A DNA stretch of 64,000 nucleotides from Bombardia bombarda. Lineage: Eukaryota; Ascomycota; Sordariomycetes; Sordariales; Lasiosphaeriaceae. The translations under genes and the position numbers were made by a program. Within the stretch, counting starts at the first letter, position 1. Every line of letters begins with the position of its first letter. Where the stretch lies: contig JAULSR010000007.1 of the NCBI GenBank assembly GCA_030512295.1, forward strand, positions 186,001-250,000, in the 5' to 3' direction. Shown here in pieces: positions 11,562 to 22,900 of the stretch. Under the pieces are notes generated by a model that searched no databases, had not been told where the DNA came from, and saw only the letters and a list, made by a program, of their open reading frames with translations.

Positions 11562-13814
11562 ATGGGTATCTCCACATCTCCATCACGCACTAGTTTCCTT
11601 GACCTTGTGAGCGAGATTGTATCCAGCTCGTTCCACTACGCCCCCCTCCCACAAGACGCAGAATCACAGGACCAGCATCGGATAGCTGGCAAGGGCTATT
11701 GCCGGATAAATGGCAACGAATATGGCCAACTCCAGTGCAAGGGCTGCGACGAGGTCTGCAAGCTCATGCGCTGGGGTGAGGTACAAAGAAGACGTGACAC
11801 CGATTTCACAGGCATCTCGCAGTCGCGTCTCATCCACTCCAACTACAAGGAACTCGACGTATGCGCCAGGGTCGCGGGCTGCGACACATGCCAGGTCATC
11901 CGCCGTGCCTTTCTTCTGGACCAGATCACAGGGCAGGACATGAAACGCCTAGAAAACTCTGACAACGACCACCACGTCTATGCTGCATTGGAAGTCGCAG
12001 CCTCGCGCGACAGGCTGATTGTCACGGTCCAATCACCGCATTCTATCCTGTTTACCGCCATGGTTCATCTCAAGCGGTCGAAGTGTTCTCCCACCACCAG
12101 CAGCCCGGCAAAAAGAGATTGCAGGCTTCCAGTTCGTGCCGACTTTGACGAGTTGCGCCGTGTTATACATGACTGTCACGACAACCATGAATGTTCGTCA
12201 AAGTTTCGCTGGTCAGACCGCAACCCGTCTTGGCTGCTCGAGATCCTGCCCAACGAGCAAGTCAGGTTGGTGGGAAGGCCAGAAACGCCTGTCGATTATG
12301 TCGTGCTGAGCTACTCTTGGGGCGACCCGGCCACAATGCCGGCTGCCGAATGGGCACGGATCAAGGGCGCTGGCACAAAGTCCAAGGACGGCAGGCCCGT
12401 GCCTGAGCGAACCCATCCTTTCGCTCGATGGACCCTTCCAGAGACCATGCAAGATGCCATTGCCATCACTGAGAAGCTGAACTACCGCTACATCTGGATC
12501 GACAACGTGTGCATCCCCAAAGGTACAAACTGGGACAGCGAGGCCTCGGTCATGCATGAAGTTTATGGGAATGCCGTCTTCACACTCGCTGCCAGCTCAA
12601 GCACCAAGGCGACTGACCGTATGCTCCAAGATAGGCCTGCCTGGCTCCATCGCAGCAAGGCATGCAAGCTACGCGGACAGTGGCTGTACAATACCCGCAT
12701 GTCTCTGACTGACGTCAGACTAGGCTCTCCAGTATCTGATCGAGGCTGGACCCTCCAGGAAGAGCGTCTCTCGCCAAGAATGCTGTACTGGACCGGACAG
12801 CGATGGTATTGGTCCTGTCCAGAGCGTCAAGTTGTGGAGTTGAGCAAGCTTGGATGCCCAGGCTCGGATGCGGACAAGGAAGCATGGAGTTTGCCCCATC
12901 GATTCCTGGAGGTCTGTCGGACCGGAGATGATCATCAGTTGCAAGAAGAATGGCTCGACATCGTCGAGGCCTACACGCGCCGTGGGCTGGCGCAACCCAA
13001 AGACCGCTTCTTGGCCATAGCCGGTCTCGCCGTGCGCTTCTATGACGCCAAGGCAGAGAGCGGCAAGACACACGTCACGGAAGAATATCTGGCTGGATTG
13101 TGGAAAGACCACTTTGCCCGTCATCTTGCATGGTCGGTTGCCACGGCCGTAAACCCGGAGCACAATCTCCACCATATTGCGCCGTCGTGGTCGTGGGGAT
13201 CACTTCCCCTGCATGTGACGACCAAGACAAAGCATGCATTCAAGCCGTCTGAGCATTTCAAGTTTATCTGTGTTGTGGAGCCGGCCACCACATCGATCAT
13301 CAAGTCTGACGGCTCAGCGCCAGACTCGAGGGAGAGGAGCCAGGTCGTCGAGGAGCGAGGGCGGGGAGTCAAGGCAGTTGAGGTTAGGGGCCGGCTGCGG
13401 CGCTTCATTGGCGAGAGCTCGAAAGAGGTGCAATGGGCAGAGATTGAGTGGAGACGTGGCGGTCGGGTGGGTTTTGACTTTCAAGTGCTACCCGGTCAAC
13501 AACTCCATTCGCGAAATTTTAGAGATGGCCGTATCGTGTCCAAAGAGGCCCATGGCGGCGAAATGGTGGGCCAGCTCGACTACCTCGCTGTGCCTGAGAG
13601 CGACGAGATGAAGCGGCCGGGCGTCTGCCTCGCAGAGGGTGCCGAGATGGAGTTGATGTGTCTTGAGCTGGGCGAGCTGGCCATGCTCCTACTGCAGCCT
13701 GTTGTGGGGTGTGATGGGAGAGAAACATACCGCCGGGTCGGGGTCTGCATTGGCTATAAGAGCCGCAAGGGTTTCTTTTATGGCTGTGACACGAGGAATG
13801 TGATCTTGGCTTGA
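11562..13814 (+). CDS. HET-domain (heterokaryon incompatibility type) protein
   Basis: Single exon, 750 aa from the ATG in the context ATCATGGGT; an in-frame extension of ten codons upstream begins without ATG. The three hallmark blocks of the fungal HET domain are present in order: VVLSYSWG near residue 247, YIWIDNVCIPKGTN near 308 and RGWTLQEERLSPRMLYW near 393. The domain therefore covers roughly residues 244-410. The N-terminal third carries paired cysteines (CKGCDEVC, CARVAGCDTC) that look like a small metal-binding or disulfide region often seen before HET domains. The C-terminal ~300 residues have no recognisable domain; I see no NACHT, ankyrin or WD40 repeats. HET proteins act in allorecognition and programmed cell death after hyphal fusion, but most family members are uncharacterised. 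Function here is inferred from the domain only. A TATAA sequence lies about 60 bp upstream. Confidence 0.9.
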   Translation: MGISTSPSRTSFLDLVSEIVSSSFHYAPLPQDAESQDQHRIAGKGYCRINGNEYGQLQCKGCDEVCKLMRWGEVQRRRDTDFTGISQSRLIHSNYKELDVCARVAGCDTCQVIRRAFLLDQITGQDMKRLENSDNDHHVYAALEVAASRDRLIVTVQSPHSILFTAMVHLKRSKCSPTTSSPAKRDCRLPVRADFDELRRVIHDCHDNHECSSKFRWSDRNPSWLLEILPNEQVRLVGRPETPVDYVVLSYSWGDPATMPAAEWARIKGAGTKSKDGRPVPERTHPFARWTLPETMQDAIAITEKLNYRYIWIDNVCIPKGTNWDSEASVMHEVYGNAVFTLAASSSTKATDRMLQDRPAWLHRSKACKLRGQWLYNTRMSLTDVRLGSPVSDRGWTLQEERLSPRMLYWTGQRWYWSCPERQVVELSKLGCPGSDADKEAWSLPHRFLEVCRTGDDHQLQEEWLDIVEAYTRRGLAQPKDRFLAIAGLAVRFYDAKAESGKTHVTEEYLAGLWKDHFARHLAWSVATAVNPEHNLHHIAPSWSWGSLPLHVTTKTKHAFKPSEHFKFICVVEPATTSIIKSDGSAPDSRERSQVVEERGRGVKAVEVRGRLRRFIGESSKEVQWAEIEWRRGGRVGFDFQVLPGQQLHSRNFRDGRIVSKEAHGGEMVGQLDYLAVPESDEMKRPGVCLAEGAEMELMCLELGELAMLLLQPVVGCDGRETYRRVGVCIGYKSRKGFFYGCDTRNVILA

Positions 13815-14808
13815 TAGGGAAGGAAGATCTCCGCTTGTATAGCATGAGCTTTTTATAGTGGAGGGCGGTCTTTTTTGCTTCCGTTTGCTTTCTTTCTTTT
13901 CTGTTTGTTTGATACTATATTTCTTTCATTCGGAATACCCCTGATTTTCTGAGCATTGACTCATTTTCTTTATGTTTCTTTTCCTTTTGTTTGATCTCTT
14001 CTTCATCTTGTCAATTTTGCTCATTGATGTATCGCATTTGGATAGCAAGCGCATTACAAGGTACGTTTGCGTGCTGTTGTTGATAGAGGACTAACCTGGG
14101 TGGTTCGCACCGCCAACTAAAACATTAGAAGAAAAGACTAGCATATGTATAATAATGTATTATAAAGATTGGAGAATAGACGCTCTATGCATTGACATTT
14201 ACTTGCCATGCGAACGCTGTGAATGCTGTGGATTTAATGGATCTTAATCTCCTTTCCTATCGAAGGTACATCTATATGTTTCATCAATGATGGTTGTGTC
14301 TTAGCAGAGGTCCATCTCCGTTGAGGAAACAGCAAGCTCATTACGACACGAGTGGAGATGAACCAGTGAGTCCCACCAGTTATCTATGACGCCACATGTC
14401 CATGCGTAAATGTCCACAGTTACAGTCAAAGTTGAGGTCAACATGTCGTCAGACACTGAGTGTCCACCTCAGCGTTCGTTATAAGAATTCATTTCCGAGG
14501 AAGTAAAAAGCCTAACTACAAGTTCTAAATGAACACTGATAAAATGCTCAAATGCTCATTTGCACAATCTCCCTAGATTTTTGTCATTCTTAATGGGTGA
14601 TGTTATGGTGGTGGTCGGCGTTTCAGCAGGAGGTGATGGTCGGCCGAACTCGGCGTTTCTGACCGGATTCGGTGTTTTGGCACTCGGCGATCCTGGTTGT
14701 TCAGCATACCACACAGCAACCACATAAACAGTCTATTCGGTGGCGGGGTTGCTGCAATGATATTAATATTGAACATAAATCCAAGATGAATCCAATAGGA
14801 AGTCAGAC
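13815..14808. other. Spacer between HET gene and oxidoreductase gene
   Basis: Begins with a T/C-rich 3' flank (13870-14000, many TTTCTTT blocks) typical of a fungal 3' UTR. The remainder is AT-rich. A 77-codon minus frame near 14603-14836 has no support. Nothing else seen. Confidence 0.4.
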
Positions 14809-16023
14809 ATGAAGAGATCGTTGGCGACCATGGCACAAAACATACCCCTCACGATGCGATCGCTCGCAATAACAAAGCACACTCGCCCATCTGGGTATCA
14901 AGTCCTTGAACTCCCCGTGCCGACCATCGAAGCCCCCGACGATGTCCTCATCCGTGTCCACGCAGCTGCCATCATGACGGGGGACACGCAATACGCTAGA
15001 GGCGGAGGCAAACTTTTGGGCATGCCCACTGAGTAAGTGTACTTACTTTCATCTTCAACGCTCTCCAGTAGCCATCATTCTGAATTCTGACCAAAAGAAA
15101 CAAGATTCCCCTTCAAACTAGGCATGGAAGGCGCAGGCGTAGTCGTCGCCATCGGCAGCGGCGTCAAGTCCCTCCGCGTGGGCGACGCCGTCTACGGGCT
15201 CTATTTCAAGCATGGCAACTTCCCCCTACCACGTCCTGGCTTCGTGTCTGACTACACTGTCGTCCCCGCCGACATACTTCTCCTCAAACCACCCCATCTG
15301 AGCTTCGAGCAGGCGGCTGCTCTTGCTGGCACCATTTGCACACAGTACCAGTGTCTCAAGCGCTACTTTGCCCTGGCCAACGAGCCCCTGGACGGCGCCA
15401 CCCTTGAGGGCAAGACCGTCTTTGTGCCTGGCGCCCTCTCCGCCACGGGCAGCATGGCCGTCCAGATCGTCAAGAACATCTTCGGCGCCTCAAGAGTGAT
15501 CTCGACTGTGTCCACGCCCAAGATGGGCCTGGTGGAGCAACACCTCCCCGGGCTCGTGGACCAGCTGGTCGACTACAAGACCCAGGACGTGGTCAGCGTG
15601 GTCGGCAAGGGAACCGTCGACTTTGTCTTCAACACGCAGTGGGACATGGTGCGCACTGGCTTCCCGCTGGCGAATCCAGAGACGGGCATCGTCGTGTCCC
15701 TCGCCAGCTGGCCGAGTGCCGCCATAGCGCGCAGCATGTTTGGCGCCGCCAACGTGCCCTTTTACGTCATCTGGTTCGCCACGCTCGCCCACTGGTACTA
15801 CGCCTGGAAGCTGCGCGGGACAAACATCAAGGTGGAATTTGTGTCTGGGAACCCCGGCAAGAGGGAGGATCTGGAGAAGGCAGGCGAGTGGGTTGCCTCA
15901 GGCAAGCTCACGCCTGTTATGACCGTAGTTAGCCTAGACGATATCCAGGCAGTCAGGAGGGCGAGTGAGATGGTGGCCGCGGGGAAGGGAGGGCTGGGAA
16001 AGTTGGTGATCAAAATTGTCTAA
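14809..16023 (+). CDS. Zinc-independent MDR oxidoreductase (quinone oxidoreductase/enoyl reductase type)
   Basis: Two exons, 14809-15032 and 15105-16023, giving 380 aa. The donor is GTAAGTG and acceptor AACAAG; the join creates TEFPFKLGMEGAGVVVAIG, the typical GroES-like core of medium-chain dehydrogenases. N-terminal residues 15-150 form the catalytic GroES-like fold. A Rossmann region starts near residue 173 (GKTVFVPGALSATGSMAVQIVKNIFGA) and runs to about 300. The structural-zinc cysteines of classical alcohol dehydrogenases are not visible, so a zinc-free NADPH-dependent reductase of the quinone oxidoreductase type is most likely. A hydrophobic stretch near residues 285-305 (FYVIWFATLAHWYYAW) is unusual and could favour membrane association. 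Substrate is unknown. The first exon also has in-frame ATGs at codons 7 and 15, so the N-terminus may be shorter. Confidence 0.85.
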
Positions 16024-16722
16024 ACTCACTGCTGAAGGAAGGGACAGCCAACAACCCAACAGAGTTACTGCCCTAGACTATCCCATTCACGTACCTTAAT
16101 AGAAATGTTCGCAGGGACTTTAGTATTCACAGCAGCCACACACGACCGACCGCACACGGCCTTGAGCTCGGCTATTTCTAGGACTTTCTTTGCTTCCCTT
16201 TCCTCTCTGGCTTCTCTCCCCACATCACCACAATGATAGATGCACAATCAACGAGTGGTAACGACAGCCAGGCCAGACTCCCCCAGAACAACCCTGCCTC
16301 CTTTTAACAACGGGAGAGGAGTTCGAGCCCAGCCATTAGGCAAGAGAGCTTGTCATCCCAGGACAGTGTCTCCCTCCCGCCAACTGGTCTCAGGCCCGAT
16401 TGAAAAAACTCGCTTTTGCAATTACCAAAAAAAATTCACTTTTTCAGGGTTCGGGTTATAGGCCTACGTGGCCCCTGCGCATGGCCACGTGACACCCTTT
16501 ATCGTTACCACTCCCACCCCCGGACCTACACCTATTATTAGGTGCATCCCTACAACTATTAGGCTTATGATAGTGCAGTGGCGGGTGTTGGGGAGGCGCC
16601 CGCGTAACAACTAGTCGAGCACCTGAGACTGGTCTAGTTGTCGGGGGTGAGGGTCGTTGGTTGTGGGGGGGGGGGGCGCGTGGGTGTGGGAGGGTAGACT
16701 GGCCTGATCTATGAGACTACTA

Positions 16723-16810
16723 ATAACAACTATCCCACTAACAACTATCCCACTTACCACGATTCTATATAGCGGCAGTTTAAGCGCAGTGATTTTTACG
16801 GTCTTAGCAG
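16723..16810 (+). repeat. CAACTATCCCA-family dispersed element, copy 1
   Basis: Two tandem ACAACTATCCCA units followed by the tail AGCGGCAGTTTAAGCGCAGT. The same layout recurs about 660 bp further on (17381-17475), where the tail reads AGCGGCGGTTTAACATCAGT. Core units are shared with copies at 18.2, 36.3, 39.4, 48.4 and 54.5 kb. Confidence 0.65.
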
Positions 16811-17040
16811 AGGGCGGTTGGTACATTGGGCGACCATGTCAGATGGTACCACGGTATTCGTACAAGTTCCCTTTTGCACGGTGACGTCGAGACCTTCTCT
16901 ATAATCCAATTATACAGTTAACATCGGCGCTGGTAGTCTAGTATCAGCCACGTCCAAAGGTTGGAACAAGTTTATAACCTGGTAAGTCTATGTACGTGAG
17001 AACATGGCATACGAAGCGAATACGCAGACAACTTAAGCAA

Positions 17041-17308
17041 ACATGTATCCAAAAAAAGTATCTACAAATCTAAATGTGGGTAAATAAAGCAAACCCAGTA
17101 AATGTGAAGCAGCTTACTTTAAAACGAAGCCACCCCGGAGGTAGAAGAATACATCTAAATCCTGCATATCTGCCCGTTAACGCCTCCAATGCCCGAATCT
17201 ATTATACAGCTTCCGTATCACCACCATCTAAGTGATTGATGCGACCGAGTATAAAATGAGTTAAAGAAATTTAAAAAAGACAAGTAAGAAAGAATGACCG
17301 ACAAGGTC
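17041..17308 (-). repeat. Dispersed repeat R1, copy A (minus orientation)
   Basis: The reverse complement of this stretch matches 48073-48306 along nearly its whole length. Shared blocks in order include AGACCTTGTCGGTCATT, TCGCATCAATCACTTAGATG, TAATAGATTCGGGCATTGG, AGGCGTTAA and AGTAAGCTGC. The match is diverged and contains indels (by eye roughly three quarters to four fifths identical). It shows no open frame worth naming and no recognised transposon end. Confidence 0.75.
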
Positions 17309-17380
17309 TACAAGTGGAAAGTTGGTGATTAGGTAAGGTTGTCTAAAAGAAGGAAGACATATACCGTGATTGTCCATCAC

Positions 17381-17475
17381 CTGCAACTATCCAATTAGCA
17401 ACTATGCCATTAGCAACTTTCCTATTAGCAATCTGTTATCAAGCGGCGGTTTAACATCAGTAAAGTCAAAGTGGC
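17381..17475 (+). repeat. CAACTATCCCA-family dispersed element, copy 2
   Basis: Three degenerate units (GCAACTATCCAATTA, GCAACTATGCCATTA, GCAACTTTCCTATTA) and then the tail AGCGGCGGTTTAACATCAGT, matching copy 1. Confidence 0.65.
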
Positions 17476-17583
17476 TAACAAACGCGAGGAACTTCGAGTT
17501 ACCAAGAAAAAAACAGCACATGGGAACGACGAGGAGTAGCTTCAGGATATTTGTGGAAGAGATCATTAATTCGGTAGGTACAT

Positions 17584-18132
17584 TTAGCTGCTAAGCCAGC
17601 TATTTACCGCAAACTGCTGGAGTAAAATGAGATACGGTGACAGTAGAAGTGACAAAATAGATCTGTTATTGAGTTGGTTGGCATCGACATGGTCGATCGC
17701 TTCTACTCTTTCTCGTGATGTCGACACTAGGATGATGGATTCACTAAGACTCTGTCGTATCCGATTTGTAGGCGGGGAGGTGTCCATAGCTAAGAGGATG
17801 AGTGCGGACAGTCCGAGGCTTGGCGTCAACTCATCCTCAGCATAGTCCTCCTTGAATTCGACGTAGGCATACACGCAATACCTGTTGGAGGGGTTCGGGA
17901 ATGACAGGTTCAAGAATGACAGAGGTGAGCTCGGGCTGCGAGGTGAACTCGAACTCTGCGGAGATTGGAGAGGCTTGTCAACAAACTGCATAAGCAAAAC
18001 TCCTTTTTCGTCGACCAGTGCGACGAAACGGGTGTCAAGGCTGTGTGACAATACCAAATAACTTGGCCGACGTCGCTGGTTGAGAAGCCGCAGAGCTTCT
18101 TCTCGTCCTTGGTATGTTCTGTACACTTTCAT
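17584..18132 (-). CDS. Hypothetical protein, 182 aa
   Basis: Uninterrupted frame with ATG start (MKVYRTYQGREEALRLL). I do not recognise the family. The first 55 residues look protein-like and charged (LSHSLDTRFVALVDEKGVLLMQF). A Ser/Pro-rich linker follows (residues 56-80). The second half has hydrophobic segments (LGLSALILLAM, ILSLLLSPYLILLQQFAV) that could be membrane or core helices. It is transcribed divergently from the 508-aa unknown gene with only ~220 bp between the starts, so the two may share a promoter. Because it lies next to decayed repeats, a truncated or decaying gene is an alternative. No intron is evident. Confidence 0.4.
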   Translation of the reverse strand: MKVYRTYQGREEALRLLNQRRRPSYLVLSHSLDTRFVALVDEKGVLLMQFVDKPLQSPQSSSSPRSPSSPLSFLNLSFPNPSNRYCVYAYVEFKEDYAEDELTPSLGLSALILLAMDTSPPTNRIRQSLSESIILVSTSRERVEAIDHVDANQLNNRSILSLLLSPYLILLQQFAVNSWLSS

Positions 18133-18189
18133 TGAAGTAAGTATGGTGGTCTCGGGCGGTGACTCCTGTCAGTGACTCCTGTCATTACC

Positions 18190-18215
18190 TGTAGATGGGA
18201 TAGTTGTAGGTGAAG
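18190..18215 (-). repeat. CAACTATCCCA-family unit (minus orientation)
   Basis: Reverse complement reads CACCTACAACTATCCCATCTACAGG, in the shared upstream region of two divergent unknown genes. Confidence 0.5.
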
Positions 18216-18351
18216 GGTGGTAAGTTATGTACGGCAATTACGGTATAAGTCACCTTTGGACCCATGATTGTCTGACTCCGTGCAGTAAATTTAGTGGGCT
18301 TGTTCAAGAACAATATGAGGGGCAGCGCTGAGGAACTCTAATTGACGGTGG

Positions 18352-19949
18352 ATGTTTGGTTTGGCCGTCAAGCCTATTTCATTAGCGTCTGGATCAGAAG
18401 CTTCCTACTTAAACCACCAACCACGCACACTGTCTGCACCTTCTGCTCCTTCTGCACCCGTCCAAAAACAAATCCCAAAATTGTCACCACCACCACGCAA
18501 AACGTCTGCTATTAACAAATCACTCAGGATGGCGATCGAAAAAGAAGACTTGAGGCGTGCGCTGCTCTTGCGCATGACCAGGCTGCGCATGTCCAAGTCT
18601 AAGTCGGATTGCAAGTCGGATTCCATTTTGGCCGGCACACGCGCTGGCGGCGTGAAAAAGCGACCGCTCATGCCCAGGCGCGCAAATACGACCTCCAAGT
18701 CGCAAGCAGACTTTGTGAGGACAATGGAGCGAAGTGAATGGTTGTGCCCGATTCTTTGTTCTGCATTCGCCGAGTTTCAGCGAGTTCTTGAGATGCTCTC
18801 GACACTTACCCGCGCCGCTGACAAGCTCAAGTCCGCCGGCCTTTGGGTCCCCATACTGTTGTCCAGAAACATGACTGAGGCAGAATTTGACCGCCGTCGG
18901 TCTGTCCATGTCGACGCCCTCGTGGTCTTGCCTACGCGGCATCTCGATACTAAATATTGGATCCCCCTTCTAGGATACATGCGTGACAAGTGCCACGACG
19001 CGGCCGCCCTCCAAGACATGCAAGATACCCTGGTGCGCGTTCTCAACGCCATTCATGACCTTGGCTTTCATCCTTCGCGGAGTCCATTCCGTATTGCCTT
19101 TGGGAATGTCCTTGTAGCAAAGTGCAAGCCGAGTCTTGTCTTGATCGGAGAATGGGACAGCTGGAAGATGGGCTGTCACTGCACACAGGTGGAGGAGGAG
19201 GTCCAGGAGTTTATTCTCCCATACAAGGTTTGTGCCCCTTCTCCCATGCCGCTCCCCAAATGTCATCACATCTTTACTGATACATTTTTCTCATCCAGGT
19301 CCTGCAAAAAGGTGCAAAGAAACTTCCGCTCGACTCAAATGACCGACGGGTTCTCTCGGACTTCAGTTCCACGGCTAGATTTGTACACTTCGAGGATCCG
19401 CTTGTGTTGATCGAAAAGCACTTTGGTCTCAAAGATGCTGAACTTGTCCGAGATCTAGCCCGCCAGTACTTCTACTTCAACAACTCCGTCTCCACTCAGC
19501 AATTCAGGCGTGTCATCAACGCATTTATCGCGTCAACCAAAGGCATCGAGGCACTGCAGCAGGAAGTAATGCGCCACACCGCCAAGATTGACATGGCAGA
19601 AGCGAAGAAAGAGAACAGCGACTTGGAGGAAGTGGTCGATAGCGAGCAGATCCTTCTCACCACCACCACCACCACCACCACCACCACCACCACCACCGGA
19701 AAAGACGAGGCATCACCTCAGGCATCACCTCAGGCATCTTCCATGGCACGCGCACGCGCTGTCGCCGAGATTTTGATACTCCGGGCAATTGATTACGAAT
19801 CTCAGCCACAACACCGAAGGGACAAGACTTGGAAGGGTGCTTGGAAAGACGCCTTGCCTTGTGCGGCCTTTTTTCTTGCTGATGGTGATGTGCCAAACAA
19901 TTGTGCGTACTATGTGAAGGAAATCAGTGATGTTGGTAGCGAGAGCTAA
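18352..19949 (+). CDS. Unknown fungal protein with a 13-threonine run
   Basis: Two exons, 18352-19227 and 19299-19949, giving 508 aa. The intron (donor GTTTGT, branch TTACTGAT, acceptor ATCCAG) joins FILPYK to VLQKGAKKLPLD in frame, and the second exon stays open to a stop at 19949. I do not recognise the family. Residues 1-110 are basic and low-complexity (serine, lysine, arginine). A likely folded core spans about 120-400 (SAGLWVPILLSRNMTEAEFDRR; IGEWDSWKMGCHC). A run of 13 threonines from an ACC microsatellite follows, then two QASP-type repeats and a C-terminal segment rich in Trp, Lys and Cys. A second in-frame ATG at 18529 (MAIEKEDLRRALLLRM) could be the true start. A TATAAG sequence lies about 105 bp upstream. 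Function unknown. Confidence 0.7.
19659..19697 (+). repeat. ACC trinucleotide repeat inside a coding exon
   Basis: Thirteen consecutive ACC codons encode polythreonine in the 508-aa unknown protein. Such tracts vary in length by slippage. Confidence 0.85.
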
Positions 19950-22900
19950 GGTGATTGGGTCGGCATCGGAATGATATCCATGTCATGAGGTACCCGGATT
20001 TGATTACATCCCGAACCGCTTTTCCCATCACCTCGCATTGTTGAACATGTGCAAGTGGTATAGAGAGAGGAGGAGAGAGAGGGCCGAGGGCTACGAGCTG
20101 GACCAACCTTCTGTAAGTAGGAATTAATGGAGGAACATCAATTCTTATTTCTACAAATAAACTCTGCTGTTCTTGGTGAAGTGCATCCAACTTTAAGCGG
20201 GGTTGATGACGGCGCGGACGGCAGTCCCGTCATCACTCAGATTCACCTTGTCATCTGCTGCTGCTGTCCTTGTGCATCCCATTCGTGTTCACCGGTGCAA
20301 CCAACCCCTGAATGTAGGGCTCGAGGCAGGTAGAAGGAATCCCTGATCTCCCCAAAGTCCCTGCAGCATGAGTGCACGAATGATAGCCAGTAACCCCCCC
20401 CCCCCCTGCTGCTCGTGCCCTGCTGTTTTAGCTTTAGCGGGACCTGCGCTTCCTTCCCGGTGATGCCGATGCGGCACGACGCGGGATTGGCTGGTGATCA
20501 TCCAATATCCTGTACCATGGCCCCCTCTGAATTACCTACTAGAACCAGTCTACTTTGTGTACACGACTCGACTAAACAGCAAGACAGTCCTCGATCTGGA
20601 GCCAAAGCCGATGTTTGCTTTCCTCAGCAATCATGAAGTGGCTCTCGCAAAAGGATCCTTGCTGTCTTCTAACCTCACCCGACACACACGGTTTAAAGCA
20701 AAGTCAGCTTCCTTCATGAACCGACTGGGTGCGGCTAACACTGTTACCAACCACTTCTTTTCGATGCAGGCAGCTTAGCAAATACTGATTCTATTGTCAA
20801 GTCGGCAACACCATATGGATTGGGTTATCTTATCAAACGAACTTTATGAGTATATGGGTGTTGAATTCTGCCTAGGTACAGGCTGGTACTAGACTGGTTG
20901 ACTGAGACTGAAGTGGCTGCCGTGGGGTCCATTTGAACTCACCGACGTGCCTCATGCTTGCTACTTTGGACTCAAACTAATTATGCCTAGCATCATTGTG
21001 TGTAACTGGCTGTTAAATCTCGAGCATCTTTGAAGCTGCGTGCATTACCTGCAATGTTCTGTGCCTGACCACAGACATCGACATATCAATACAGCTAAGC
21101 ACCTTGGTTACTCACGTTTCTGAGCGTTCAATTGCCGAGTCTCAATGATGTGTCTTATTACCCCAGATTATAGTTTTTGTTGAGCTTCACACCCCTTTTC
21201 CATCAGCGTCAGGATGTGGTGAGAAGGCGTCCCGAGAGATATGAGCCAAGGTCACACAGACACGGGAGTCTTGATCGCCATTGGCAGCGCTTTACGTGAG
21301 CAGCAAATATTTGATGCACGCCATGAGACAATTCCCGTTTAGTATTCAGACTTTTGCTCTTTTACTCTTTTAAGCCATCAAGTGCTTTTTTACGTGCCCA
21401 CGATCTGTCGCTGACATTGGCTGAGACAAGCTCGTTGCAGATGCCACAGCGGCAAGAAGCGCCGTACCTAAGGTGCCTACCTACATCGTGGTGTCACCGA
21501 CAGATTGAAAGGAGATGCCCAGTTGGAATTGCGACGCAGCGTAATGCACCTTGCTATAGTGATTTTATTGTTGATGCAAAGTCCGCCCCTGAACAACTGC
21601 CCCCGATATCATTAGCCGTTCTTGACTTGTTAAACTAGTCTCACCCCGCAAACTACCTTAGTTCTGATCATCTGCAACCAGGGTCCAAAGAGGGTTGAGA
21701 GCTTTTAGATCCAGCATCGGCACTAATTACCTGCTCAACATGGTGATTACTGGCTGTTGCTGTGCCTCAGAGGCTTGGACAGACGGCAGCATCCGCATGG
21801 CACATTCATCAAATCTAACCGACAACTGCGATTCACTCAAATTATGATTGATGGTGTAAAGTCTGAAAGCACTCTTAGATGAAGCTTAGATCCGATAAGT
21901 GTCCAGATCCCAGGGACCATCTAGCGATGATCTCTACTTATTTTGGCCTTCATTCAAAGCGGCTGGGCCACAGATTTATCCCATTTGGTCGATTTGGTCT
22001 GTGCTGATTACCCCTTGGGGGAACGTCGCGTGAACCAGGAAGCCCCTGGTAAGATTTAAGGTACCAGCAATGCCAGACCTGAGACCATCTCCGCCAGGCA
22101 GCATCATAAGGTAGGGAGTAGGGTATAACGTAAGCCAGTCTTCATGGAATCATTCCCAAAAGCCCTACCAATAGCGACGCTTTAAAATAAAGGTGATAAA
22201 CCTTCTTCGGTTTGTTCCATATATCGGCAGCGAACATTGAGCAGTCGGGTGAAAACCTGGGTATATCGCGCAGTTAAACGTTCCACTTTGGCAGCACAGA
22301 CAACAAGCAAGGGATTGAAGGCATCGGGAGTCGGCACGTCGAGATGCTACGTTAACTTTTACTTCACACCACCATGCGCTACCGCCGTAGGAGTGGGGGC
22401 TAGTTACCCCCTTGGAAGTGCCTTGTAGGATTCCCTCAGGATATGAGTACCTGATTAAGGGGGTTCTGCAAGGCAGTTGATACCATCATGGTGGTCTCTT
22501 TGCATGCTAATTTGTGGTCGTGGGGGGTTTGTGGTGGACGACGGCAACATGGGCCTGTGTGCCTCCTGCTGGATTGAGACAAGGCGAGGGAGCGAAACTG
22601 ACGACAAGGACGAAGAGGGCAAGTCAATCATCCTTCCTCCTCAGACATCACCTCGGCTTGGGGAGGCTGCCAGACCATGGCATTACTGATCTAAGCCAAA
22701 CATACACCACACCATCACAAAATCCCCGATTACTTGGTCGTGGCCAATGCTATTCGGGCCTGAGCAAATCTGCGAATATCTCACGACGGCCTCAAGACAG
22801 AGACATAAAAGGGGGTCATGCCTCGCCAACATCTGGAGTTGAAGCTCTTGTTCACCACCACCACCACCACCCACCGCACAGCACAGTCAGACAAAACCTT

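Larger units (their letters stand above)
16024..17583. other. Repeat-rich spacer (first repeat island)
   Basis: No supported gene. It holds two related copies of the CAACTATCCCA-type element (16723-16810 and 17381-17475), one copy of a ~265 bp sequence repeated in inverse orientation near 48.1 kb, an inverted repeat ACGTGGCC/GGCCACGT near 16464-16491 and a G12-like run near 16667-16677. Confidence 0.6.
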
